Source of the DNA: Pseudomonadota bacterium
GTDB lineage: Bacteria > Pseudomonadota > Gammaproteobacteria > Burkholderiales > Chitinibacteraceae
Reading direction: 5' to 3'
Assembly (NCBI GenBank): GCA_026399755.1
Contig: JAPLQI010000043.1
Span: 1-44,233, forward strand
DNA length: 44,233 nt
Shown: positions 34,551-42,355 of the stretch, piece after piece
How positions within the stretch are numbered: position 1 is the first letter of the stretch
Layout: every line of letters begins with the position of its first letter
Notes under the pieces: generated by a model
Told to the model about the DNA's origin: nothing
The model's input: the letters and a program-made list of their open reading frames with translations, nothing else
Databases searched by the model: none
Made by a program: the position numbers and the translations under genes

Positions 34551-34622
34551 TGTCATCCACGAATGTTTTTATCGGGAATCCAGCTCAAATACTGGATTCC
34601 CGGCTACACAGGAACAACGAAA
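34551..34622. repeat. Palindromic repeat family B, copy 2
   Basis: TGTCATCCACGAATG is followed by the core CGGGAATCCAG (34573-34583) facing CTGGATTCCCG (34592-34602). The right flank AGGAACAACGA is a degraded form of the first copy's CGGGAATGACGA. It lies between the pilus operon start and the dadA 3' end. Confidence 0.85.
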
Positions 34623-34680
34623 CTAAATAGATCAGCATTTCCCCAATAAGTAGACAAGCTATTTATTTAGACCGCTTCAA

Positions 34681-35928
34681 TTACTGAAAACAAAAATCAA
34701 CATCAGGCACTTTGCCAGAAATCAAATCGGCAATCGCCAATGCCGAACCACAGCACTCAGTCCAGCCTAAAGTGCCATGCCCTGTGTTGAGCCATAGGCT
34801 TGGATAGCGGGTACGGCCAATATAAGGCAGATTACCTGGCGTTGCTGGGCGTAATCCAGTCCAGAACTCAGCCGCCGCATAATCGCCTCCGTTGGGGAAA
34901 ATATCCCTTACACGATCAATAATCGCCTTACAACGCACAGCGTTTAAATCCAGATTATAGCCATCAAATTCTGCGGTCCCTGCCACGCGCAAATGGTCAC
35001 CCAACCTAGAAAAAACCAGTTTATGCCCATCATCGGTCAAGCTTACCGTCGGTGCGCAATGCTCTGCGCGCACAGGAATGGTGGCGGAATAACCTTTGGC
35101 GGGGTAAATATCTAAGTTAATCCCTAGTGGGCGCAAATGCAGCGGGCTATAGCTGCCTAAGCTCACCACAAAAGCATCTGCACTAAGCGACTCAGCGCCT
35201 TGGTCCCCCAGCACTCGCACTGCCTCCACATCCCCACCGGCACAATCAAAGCCGGCAATTTCGCAATCGTAGCGAAACTTCACCCCTGCCTGCTCGCACA
35301 AGAGGGCTAATTCATTGGTAAACAAGCGTGCGTCCCCGGATTCATCACTAGGCGTATAGGTGCCGCCCACGATAGGACGCATCGAATCGCGCAGTGCGGG
35401 CTCAATCAATAAACACTCTGCTGTCGATTTAACCTGCCTATCCAAGCCCAACTCACCCATGAGCTTAGCCGCAGGGATGGCTGATTCAAACTCGGCTTGC
35501 TCGGTGTAGTAATGCAAAATCCCTTCAGTGCGCTGATGATATTCAATACCGGTGGCCGCCCGTAAAGATTGCAAAGTATCTCGGCTATACAAACCTAAAC
35601 GCACTAAGTTTTGCAGGTTGTAGCGCGCCTTTTCCCGCGTGCACTGTTGTAAAAAGCGCAAACCCCAGCGCCATTGATTCCAATCGAGTTTAAAGCGAAA
35701 TAGCAGCGGCGCGTCTTCCTCACCCAGCCATTGCAAAGCCTTCCAAGGTGCTTTGGGGTTGGCCCACGGCTCGGCATGGCAAACCGATATTTGCCCGCCA
35801 TTGGCATAGCTAGTTTCCCTTGCGGCCTCGGGAGCACGCTCAATCACCGTTACCTCATGGCCTGCTTGGCTTAAAAACCAAGCTGAAGTAATCCCTATCA
35901 CGCCCGCCCCTAGCACAATCACTTTCAT
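34681..35928 (-). CDS. dadA: D-amino acid dehydrogenase, small subunit
   Basis: This FAD enzyme deaminates D-amino acids such as D-alanine to keto acids and feeds electrons to the respiratory chain. The 415-aa product has the FAD motif VIVLGAGVIGITSAWFLSQA, the family stretch ETSYANGGQISVCHAEPWAN, and the C-terminal FWTGLRPATPGNLPYIGRT and NTGHGTLGWTECCGS motifs. Length equals the family (about 416-432). ATG 35928 has AGGG seven bases ahead. The usual partner, alanine racemase, is not adjacent. Confidence 0.93.
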   Translation of the reverse strand: MKVIVLGAGVIGITSAWFLSQAGHEVTVIERAPEAARETSYANGGQISVCHAEPWANPKAPWKALQWLGEEDAPLLFRFKLDWNQWRWGLRFLQQCTREKARYNLQNLVRLGLYSRDTLQSLRAATGIEYHQRTEGILHYYTEQAEFESAIPAAKLMGELGLDRQVKSTAECLLIEPALRDSMRPIVGGTYTPSDESGDARLFTNELALLCEQAGVKFRYDCEIAGFDCAGGDVEAVRVLGDQGAESLSADAFVVSLGSYSPLHLRPLGINLDIYPAKGYSATIPVRAEHCAPTVSLTDDGHKLVFSRLGDHLRVAGTAEFDGYNLDLNAVRCKAIIDRVRDIFPNGGDYAAAEFWTGLRPATPGNLPYIGRTRYPSLWLNTGHGTLGWTECCGSALAIADLISGKVPDVDFCFQ

Positions 35929-36296
35929 ATTTTTCCCTTATGAATCAATTCCAAGTTCGAGCCACTTTCAAGCAAAATCTAAACACACCCAATACCGTGC
36001 ATCCATAAAACAATACGAATATGGAACAAGCTAACGATTAAGAATATTCAATACACGCAATCAACAAGGCTGGCAAAGCACTACATTAAATAAAAGTGTG
36101 AATCACGCAGAGGCTTTAAGTTTGGGATTGCTACAAGATACAAATGAATTATTTCTTACAAGATTATTCCATATAGCGATTCATAATACGTGATTAAGAA
36201 TCATGAAATGATGATACGTTTTACTAGAAAGGCGCTACTTGATCTAAACTAACATCTGAAACTCTCCACTTACAAAAAGCCAAGCCCCGCCACGCT
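35929..36296. other. Divergent intergenic region between dadA and the histidine kinase gene
   Basis: No gene was found in 368 bp. The region is AT-rich and must hold the promoters of both flanking genes. I could not define them, nor any operator. Confidence 0.4.
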
Positions 36297-38153
36297 ATGA
36301 ATCTGTCGCTTCGTACTGCTATTATTTTTGCTACCCTTTTAGGCTTATTACTGCCTTCTGGCGTGAATGGCTATATCAGCCTGACTCGCCAGCTCGACAA
36401 CGCCCAGCGCCAAATTAGCCTCGATCATCAGCGCATTGCAGATATTCTGGTTTTGGGCATGCAAGAGCCGCTGTGGAACCTCTCGCCTGATGCAGGCAAG
36501 CCTCTGCTTGATTCCGTGATTAGCGACGAGCGTATCGTGCGCATCACGGTCAACGACGCCACCCTTGGCCTCTTTATTGAAGCCAACAAACCCGAACGCC
36601 GCCGTGGCCGCCTGCACTCTCTCACCCGTGTGGTCAGCAAGCAAGGCAGCAATATCGGCACCATCACCATTGAATTAGACGATGGCGATGCCACCACGCG
36701 CATTCGCAGCGAGCAACGGCTTTATCTGGCTGCGGTGCTGCTGCAAATTGTGCTCAGCCTTGGCCTGATTTTATTACTGCTTGAATCACGGATTATCCGC
36801 CCGCTGGCCGAGCTATCAAGGCAAGCACTTAAACTGGCTCGCCGCGAGCTGGATGAAACCTTTATTTGGCGGCGCAATGACGAAATTGGCCAATTAGGCC
36901 AAAACCTAGAAACCACACGCGAATCACTCAACGATCTAATTTTGACGTTAGAGCAAAAAAATCTACAACTCGAAACCGACATCCTTGGCCGCAGGCAAAT
37001 CGAGCTGGCGCTGCGTGCCAGCCAAGATCGCTACCGCAGGCTGGTTGAATCGACACATATTATTCCTTGGGATGCCAACCCAGACGAGTGGCGGCTCACC
37101 TATGTCGGCCCACAAGCCGAAGCCCTGCTCGGCTACCCCTTGGCGCAGTGGTATCAAGAAGGCTTTCTTTCCAGCTATCTGCATCCAGACGATAGACACC
37201 ACGCTTATCGCCTATTTAGCGAAACCAGCAAGACGGGGATTTCTGAATTTGAATGCCGCTTCTTAAGCAGCTCAGGCGAGGAAAAATGGGTACTGCTCAC
37301 TGCCTCTGCCCAGTGCGATGCCAATAACAAACGCTCCTTACAAGGCTTTATTATTGATATTAGCGAACGCAAACAAGCGGAGCTAGATATGGAGCGCTAC
37401 CGCAATCACCTCGAAGAAGTCGTTGAAGCGCGCACCCGCGCGTTGGCCTCGGCCAATCACGAGCTAGAAGCGTTTTCCTACTCGGTATCACACGATCTGC
37501 GTATCCCACTACGCACCATCGAAGGCTTTAGCCAAGTACTACTGGAAGACTATATAGGCTCGCTGGATATCAATGCCCGCAACTATTTAGCACGCATCCG
37601 AAGTACCACTCACAATATGACCAGCTTGATCGATGATCTACTTAATCTATCCAAGCTCACACGTATTGAAGTGCGCTGCCAAACGATTGATCTCAGTGCC
37701 TTAAGCGCAGAAATTGTTGATGAATTCCGCAGCCTACAGCCACTACGACAAGTTGAAGTGGAGATTGCTGAAAACTTAAGCGCCAACGCCGATCCTAAAC
37801 TGATGCTGATTGCCCTGAGACACTTGCTCGATAATGCATGGAAATTTACAGAGCAAACGGAGCACGCCAAAATCAGCATTGGCTCTAATGAAATCAACGG
37901 CCAAACTGTTTTTTACATTCAAGACAACGGTATTGGCTTTGATATGGCCCACGCCAATAAAATATTTTCGCCCTTCCAAAGGCTGCACTCACAAAGCGAA
38001 CTCACCGGTAACGGCATCGGCTTAGCCATCGTTCAGCGTATCATTCATCGCCACGATGGGCGTATTTGGGCCAAATCACAGACCGATAGCCATACCGTCT
38101 TCTACTTTACGCTGCCCAACAAAACCCAGTCAGAATACCGTCTACCGCATTAA
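36297..38153 (+). CDS. Membrane sensor histidine kinase with HAMP and PAS domains
   Basis: The 618-aa protein has a membrane segment at about residues 7-28, a periplasmic region to about 140, a second membrane segment at about 143-163, and a HAMP linker (RIIRPLAELSRQALKLARRE). A coiled region, a PAS domain at about 245-358 ending FIIDISERKQAE, and a HisKA domain with the phosphoacceptor H399 in SVSHDLRIPLR follow. The HATPase domain has DNAWKF, DNGIGFD and NGIGLAIV. No response regulator gene is adjacent, so it is an orphan in this window. Its signal is unknown. The ribosome binding site at ATG 36297 is poor. Confidence 0.9.
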   Translation: MNLSLRTAIIFATLLGLLLPSGVNGYISLTRQLDNAQRQISLDHQRIADILVLGMQEPLWNLSPDAGKPLLDSVISDERIVRITVNDATLGLFIEANKPERRRGRLHSLTRVVSKQGSNIGTITIELDDGDATTRIRSEQRLYLAAVLLQIVLSLGLILLLLESRIIRPLAELSRQALKLARRELDETFIWRRNDEIGQLGQNLETTRESLNDLILTLEQKNLQLETDILGRRQIELALRASQDRYRRLVESTHIIPWDANPDEWRLTYVGPQAEALLGYPLAQWYQEGFLSSYLHPDDRHHAYRLFSETSKTGISEFECRFLSSSGEEKWVLLTASAQCDANNKRSLQGFIIDISERKQAELDMERYRNHLEEVVEARTRALASANHELEAFSYSVSHDLRIPLRTIEGFSQVLLEDYIGSLDINARNYLARIRSTTHNMTSLIDDLLNLSKLTRIEVRCQTIDLSALSAEIVDEFRSLQPLRQVEVEIAENLSANADPKLMLIALRHLLDNAWKFTEQTEHAKISIGSNEINGQTVFYIQDNGIGFDMAHANKIFSPFQRLHSQSELTGNGIGLAIVQRIIHRHDGRIWAKSQTDSHTVFYFTLPNKTQSEYRLPH

Positions 38154-38189
38154 TACCTGCGGCAAAATCCACAAAATAAGTAAATCCCT

Positions 38190-38218
38190 TTTCATTTACA
38201 GAACGATTGTTCTATAAT
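38190..38218 (+). promoter_or_regulatory. recA promoter with an AGAAC-N4-GTTCT palindrome
   Basis: TATAAT lies at 38213-38218 with a weak -35 (TTTCAT, 38190-38195) at 17-bp spacing. The palindrome AGAACGATTGTTCT (38200-38213) touches the -10. This is the expected place of a LexA operator, but it does not fit the CTGT-N8-ACAG consensus. Confidence 0.55.
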
Positions 38219-38252
38219 CACTCATCTAATAAACAGCGCTCGGGACACACAC

Positions 38253-39323
38253 ATGGACGACAACAAGAGCAAGGCACTCGCCGCGGCACTCGCGCAAATC
38301 GAACGTCAGTTCGGCAAAGGCGCCATCATGAAAATGGGCGAGCACCAAATGCAAAATGATCTACAAGTGGTCTCCACTGGATCATTAGGCTTGGATCTTG
38401 GCCTTGGCGTGGGTGGCTTGCCTCGTGGCCGTGTAGTAGAAATCTTTGGGCCAGAAGCCTCCGGCAAAACCACTCTCTGCTTACACGTTGTTGCACAAGT
38501 ACAAAAACTAGGTGGCGTGGCCGCTTATATCGACGCTGAAAACGCACTCGACCCTATCTACGCCAGCAAACTGGGCGTAAACGTATCTGAAATGCTGATC
38601 TCGCAGCCCGATACCGGCGAGCAAGGCCTAGAAATTGCCGATATGCTGGTTCGCTCGGGTGGCGTAGATATTATCGTGGTTGACTCGGTTGCCGCGCTTA
38701 CGCCCAAAGCTGAAATCGAAGGCGAAATGGGCGACGTACACGTTGGCCTGCAAGCTCGCTTAATGAGCCAAGCCCTACGTAAGCTCACCGGCAATATCAA
38801 ACGCACGAATACACTGGTGATCTTTATTAACCAGCTGCGGATGAAGATCGGCAATATGATGCCAGGCCAAAGCCCTGAAACCACCACCGGTGGTAATGCG
38901 CTGAAGTTCTACGCCTCTGTTCGCCTTGATATCCGCCGCATTGGCGCAGTTAAGAAAGGCGACGAGATTATTGGTAACCAAACCAAAGTCAAAATCGCCA
39001 AAAACAAAGTTGCACCGCCGTTCCGCATCGTCACCTTTGATATTCTTTACGGCGAAGGCATTAGCCATGAAGGCGAAATCATCGAATACGGCGTCACGCA
39101 TAAAATCGTTGAAAAAGCCGGTGCATGGTATAGCTACAACGGCAATAAGATTGGCCAAGGTATGGAAAACTCCCGCCAATACCTGAAAGACAACCCTGAA
39201 ATTGCCGAAGAAATCGAGAAAAAAATTCGTGCCAAACTGGGTGCAGGTGGCTTACTGCCCATAGACCCAGCTGCTTTGCTTGATGACAAAGAAGAAGCAG
39301 AAACGGAAGCAGAAGATAAGTAA
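38253..39323 (+). CDS. recA: Recombinase RecA
   Basis: The 356-aa protein forms filaments on single-stranded DNA for strand exchange and induces LexA autocleavage. The Walker A motif GPEASGKT lies at residues 66-73, Walker B is in [20 protein letters not shown], and the DNA-binding loops are in [20 protein letters not shown] and [20 protein letters not shown]. The acidic C-terminal tail ([13 protein letters not shown]) is typical. A promoter with a palindrome lies just upstream, and a GC hairpin separates it from recX. Confidence 0.98.
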   Translation: MDDNKSKALAAALAQIERQFGKGAIMKMGEHQMQNDLQVVSTGSLGLDLGLGVGGLPRGRVVEIFGPEASGKTTLCLHVVAQVQKLGGVAAYIDAENALDPIYASKLGVNVSEMLISQPDTGEQGLEIADMLVRSGGVDIIVVDSVAALTPKAEIEGEMGDVHVGLQARLMSQALRKLTGNIKRTNTLVIFINQLRMKIGNMMPGQSPETTTGGNALKFYASVRLDIRRIGAVKKGDEIIGNQTKVKIAKNKVAPPFRIVTFDILYGEGISHEGEIIEYGVTHKIVEKAGAWYSYNGNKIGQGMENSRQYLKDNPEIAEEIEKKIRAKLGAGGLLPIDPAALLDDKEEAETEAEDK

Positions 39324-39336
39324 GCAAGTTTGACTC

Positions 39337-39359
39337 AGCCCCTCCTTCACGGAGGGGCT
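39337..39359 (+). terminator. Hairpin between recA and recX
   Basis: AGCCCCTCC (39337-39345) pairs perfectly with GGAGGGGCT (39351-39359), with a 5-nt loop but no T-run after it. A leaky terminator or attenuator between recA and recX is known in E. coli, which fits a lower level of RecX. Confidence 0.6.
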
Positions 39360-39410
39360 AAGCATTGATACAGATACACCAATCGATGCAGTAACATTTA
39401 CGAGTAATGA

Positions 39411-39854
39411 ATGAGTTCCATCCTACGTAATAAAGCCCTGCAACACCTCGCCCGCCGAGATCATTCGCGCGGTGAGCTACGACTCAAACTCCTTCCTTTT
39501 TGCGACGACCCCAGCGAAGTAGATGCAGTACTCGATGATTTTATCGAGCGCGGCTGGCAATCGGATACCCGCTTTGCCGAACAATGGGTTTTCTACCGCT
39601 CCCAACGCTACGGCCCACAACGCTTACGTGCTGAATTACAGCAAAAAGGCGTATCCAGCGAGATTATTTCTGCAGTAATGGAAGAGCACGGCGACACCGA
39701 GCTAGAACAAGCACGCGCACTGTGGCGAAGGAAATTTGGCAGCCCCCCTCAAGACCCCAAAGAAAAAAACAAACAGCTACGCTACCTCATTAGCCGAGGA
39801 TTTTCCGTGTCTGTGATTTACAAGGTAGTAGGTGGAGAGGATGAGGATTATTAA
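39411..39854 (+). CDS. recX: Regulatory protein RecX
   Basis: The 147-aa protein has three repeated helical modules of the RecX family: ALQHLARRDHSRGELRLKL, VLDDFIERGWQSDTRFAEQW followed by RYGPQRLRAELQQKGV, and LRYLISRGFSVSVIYKVV. RecX binds and caps RecA filaments and inhibits its activity. Length is normal. It lies 87 bp downstream of recA on the same strand, the classic arrangement. Confidence 0.93.
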   Translation: MSSILRNKALQHLARRDHSRGELRLKLLPFCDDPSEVDAVLDDFIERGWQSDTRFAEQWVFYRSQRYGPQRLRAELQQKGVSSEIISAVMEEHGDTELEQARALWRRKFGSPPQDPKEKNKQLRYLISRGFSVSVIYKVVGGEDEDY

Positions 39855-39927
39855 TAATAGGGATTAGATAAAAGTGACAATATCAATGCAAGGAAGGCGC
39901 TGAAAGCACAAGCGCTGTACAACATGG

Positions 39928-40350
39928 CTATTTACCTTGCTGCATATTCTTGTACAGCACAGGCCATTGCCAGAGCAGCCAAACTCGCCACTGGCGCAAG
40001 CATTCACTAGGCGCACTATCGGGCCAGAGCAGTAGATTGATGCGTTGAGTATCAGCAAGAAGATGCAGGATAATCAGCCCGCCCAAAACTCGGCTTGAGG
40101 GCTGAAGGGTGGCGTCCAGCTCCTTGCCATCGGCAAAAGCAAGCCGAATCAATCCATCAGGCAGGGCCATCACGCTAGAGGGCATGAGAGGCCGGCGGTA
40201 AATACTGCGGTATAAAGAAAAGGCCACCACAAGCGTGATGGCCCAGAGCCAAGGCGAAAAAACACATGCGAGCGCCGCACAAGCATGGCTTAAATACAGC
40301 CATCGCCTCTCCCAACAAGAAGGGACAAGCACAAGCGGCGCGGGGCTCAT
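39928..40350 (-). CDS. YgfX-family membrane protein
   Basis: The 140-aa protein has a basic/aromatic N-terminus (SCWERRWLYLSHA) and two close hydrophobic segments at about residues 20-50. A short soluble part follows with DGLIRLAFADGKELDATLQP, then LGGLIILHL and LLLWPDSAPSECLRQWRVWL. This last pattern is typical of the YgfX (CptA) family, in which the E. coli member is paired with SdhE and has been described as a membrane toxin affecting division. No sdhE is adjacent here. Its ATG overlaps the stop of the SIMPL-domain gene by four bases (ATGA). Confidence 0.7.
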   Translation of the reverse strand: MSPAPLVLVPSCWERRWLYLSHACAALACVFSPWLWAITLVVAFSLYRSIYRRPLMPSSVMALPDGLIRLAFADGKELDATLQPSSRVLGGLIILHLLADTQRINLLLWPDSAPSECLRQWRVWLLWQWPVLYKNMQQGK

Positions 40351-41057
40351 TCGTTGACTTGAATACTGCCCGATACATTCACAGTTAAGCGACTTTCGCC
40401 TGATTCGATTGGGGCGTCAGCGGCATATTTTCCCATCTCTGGACTCGCACTTCTCATCATCATCACCGGCTGCGGACGATTGCCACCGGCGGTATTGACG
40501 TTCACATTGATCATCTTCCAGCTTTTGCCTGAAAAACCTTTCTGAATCAAGTTTGCGCGTTGCTTAAATGCTTGCAAACCTTCTTCAATCAACACCTCTT
40601 CAGCCTTGGCTTTTGCCGTATCAGAAACACCGTAGCTTACATTTGCAAGCTGCATCGGCAAGCCGCCGGACATAGGCTGCTGCAATTGTGCTAATAATTT
40701 GGAAAGAACAGCAAAATCACGCGAAGAGACGCGCAACTCACCACGGCTACGCCAGCCTTCTTGCTTATTAGTTTTGCCATAAAGAGGATAAGTTGCATAG
40801 CCCGTGCCGCCGCTTTGTACAGCAGACTGCTGCTTCACCAACTTGAGTGCATTGCCTAGTGTTTGATTGATTTTATCGCTGAGTCTTGCCGGATCTGTGT
40901 CGGTAAGCTCAACAAACAGCACTGCGCTGGCCAAATCATTCGCGACTTCACGCGTAGCGCTTGCGTCAATATTCACCACATTAAACATAGGGATATCACT
41001 CGCCGCCATAGTGGAAGTCATCGCGGTCACCATCACAGCAGAAAGAAAGTATTTCAT
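40347..41057 (-). CDS. SIMPL (DUF541) domain protein, exported
   Basis: The 236-aa product has a signal peptide (MKYFLSAVMVTAMTSTMAAS). A SIMPL domain follows: repression of motif detail aside, VVNIDASATREVANDLASAV, the DKINQTLGNALKLVKQ helix, YATYPLYGKTNKQEGWRSRG, and a KAEEVLIEEGLQAFKQRANL helix, ending in SRLTVNVSGSIQVNE. The family is periplasmic or outer membrane-associated, and its function is largely unknown. ATG 41057 is chosen over GTG 41060 because GAGGG is six bases upstream. It is translationally coupled to the YgfX-family gene. Confidence 0.85.
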   Translation of the reverse strand: MKYFLSAVMVTAMTSTMAASDIPMFNVVNIDASATREVANDLASAVLFVELTDTDPARLSDKINQTLGNALKLVKQQSAVQSGGTGYATYPLYGKTNKQEGWRSRGELRVSSRDFAVLSKLLAQLQQPMSGGLPMQLANVSYGVSDTAKAKAEEVLIEEGLQAFKQRANLIQKGFSGKSWKMINVNVNTAGGNRPQPVMMMRSASPEMGKYAADAPIESGESRLTVNVSGSIQVNE

Positions 41058-41374
41058 CACAAGCCCTCATTGGCACTTACAAAAATAATAACGAGACAAT
41101 ACTTTAATTAAAATATGCATGAAAGGTATAAGTAACAAACCACATGCTCACTATTGTAGTCATCACACAGACTAAATATAGATGCTTGTTGCCGCTCATT
41201 CTCTTCGCTATCTAAGGAATGGGTTTACGTCGTCTATAAAAAGCGCACATGGAAAACGCAGAACGCTCTACGCCTCAAAATTTAGCTCTACATCACATTT
41301 ACTAATCCACAAAAAAGTGGGAACCCTTACAAAAAAACGCACACCATTGTCATTTGTAAATAATTCTGCAAAAC
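41058..41374. other. Intergenic stretch without a supported gene
   Basis: The open frames here lack coding features and extend into the minus-strand gene at 41443-41802. It should hold the leftward promoter of the SIMPL gene, but I cannot place it. Confidence 0.4.
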
Positions 41375-41400
41375 AAAAGGGCGATAATTCGCCCTTTTTT
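41375..41400. terminator. Rho-independent terminator
   Basis: GGGCGA (41379-41384) and TCGCCC (41389-41394) form the stem with a 4-nt loop. AAAA lies on the left and TTTTTT on the right, so it may act on both strands. It ends the minus-strand gene at 41443-41802. Confidence 0.7.
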
Positions 41401-41442
41401 GCCATTCAATACGTTAAAGTACCTAATAAACCTAAGTTCAGA

Positions 41443-41802
41443 TTAGTGGTAGCCGTGGTCAGTGGGGGTGTTGTGAATGTCTTCAGCAACCGCATCCATC
41501 ACGCCCAGATGGATTTCAACATCAAACCATTCCCAGAATGTTTTGAGATTACGTTTCTCAGGCCAGTGTTGCTCTTCTGCCACCCAAGAAGATAACTCCA
41601 TTTCAAACAATTTTTCAGCGATTTCATCAATGAAAGCAATACCATCTTCAGTTTCATTCGCTTCTGGTATCAAAATAGAGGTACAGTCACAACGTACTTC
41701 TTCCAAAGTAAGCTGGATGTCATTTCCTGGCAATGCATTAAGCCAATCGAGAAAAGGTTGCCTTGGCTTAATGATAGCAACCGAACGATCGACGATAAAC
41801 AT
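41443..41802 (-). CDS. Conserved hypothetical acidic protein, 119 aa
   Basis: The product starts MFIVDRSVAIIKPRQPFLDW, is strongly acidic in its C-terminal half, and has no signal peptide or membrane segment. The pair CDCTSILIPE lies near residue 38. I recall similar short proteins in other proteobacteria but know no function. ATG 41802 has an excellent AAGGAG site, so the gene is probably well translated. It is monocistronic, with a terminator downstream. Confidence 0.7.
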   Translation of the reverse strand: MFIVDRSVAIIKPRQPFLDWLNALPGNDIQLTLEEVRCDCTSILIPEANETEDGIAFIDEIAEKLFEMELSSWVAEEQHWPEKRNLKTFWEWFDVEIHLGVMDAVAEDIHNTPTDHGYH

Positions 41803-41925
41803 GTAGAACTCCTTGGTTTTAAAATATATCTGTTACCGCAGTGCGGCATTTAGGCGCAAGACTAGCACGACGAGTGCTACGCTGTATTTTCAACGGCAAT
41901 TATTTGCCCACTTTTGATAAGCATC

Positions 41926-42267
41926 ATGAATCCATCAACTGATACTCGCACTCGTAAGAAAGTAAGCTGGCGTGCAGCAATTGTAACTACACCCAGTGTA
42001 AAACCCGTCTATGGCGTTGCAGTAGAAGTGGCGGAGCACAGCTTAATTATACTCGCTGACAAGGAAGTAAAAGTAGGCACTCAATGCCATATCTACCTTG
42101 ATATCCCTGGCGCACCCATCAATAAAAAAAATTACATTGACTTTACAGCTAGCGTTACCTGCACTACGCTCATCGGGCAGATCAGCATGTTTAGGCATAT
42201 CGTCCAAGTGAAGGAAATAAACGCTATTCAGCGTGAAAACCTCTTGAAAGCGCTTAAATCCAGCTAG
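41926..42267 (+). CDS. PilZ-like domain protein
   Basis: The 113-aa protein starts with a basic segment (RTRKKVSWRAAIV) and continues with beta strands (YGVAVEVAEHSLIILADKEV; GTQCHIYLDIPG; DFTASVTCTTLIG). This is the layout of a PilZ-like fold. The classical c-di-GMP motif RxxxR plus D/NxSxxG is not complete, so ligand binding is doubtful. ATG 41926 is preferred over TTG 41914, though its ribosome binding site is weak. Confidence 0.5.
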   Translation: MNPSTDTRTRKKVSWRAAIVTTPSVKPVYGVAVEVAEHSLIILADKEVKVGTQCHIYLDIPGAPINKKNYIDFTASVTCTTLIGQISMFRHIVQVKEINAIQRENLLKALKSS

Positions 42268-42355
42268 CCTCCACTCCCAGCCATCCACATACCAACACGC
42301 AATCAGGTAAACCTGCTTACTGCAGGTCTACCTTACAGCGTTTGCTTGCGCCCTT

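Noticed and set aside
7073-34622. CRISPR-like interpretation of the repeated palindromes
   Set aside because: The copies are dispersed by kilobases, singly placed between genes, without regular spacers or cas genes.
38195-38218. TTTACA as -35 of the recA promoter
   Set aside because: The spacing to TATAAT is only 12 bp, too short for sigma-70; TTTCAT at 17 bp fits better though it is weak.
41182-41595. 137-codon open frame on the plus strand
   Set aside because: It overlaps the well-supported minus-strand gene at 41443-41802 and a terminator hairpin, and its product has no coherent composition.
42307-42325. Small hairpin CCTGC/GCAGG downstream of the PilZ-like gene
   Set aside because: The stem is only 5 bp and no T-run follows, so it does not qualify as a terminator.
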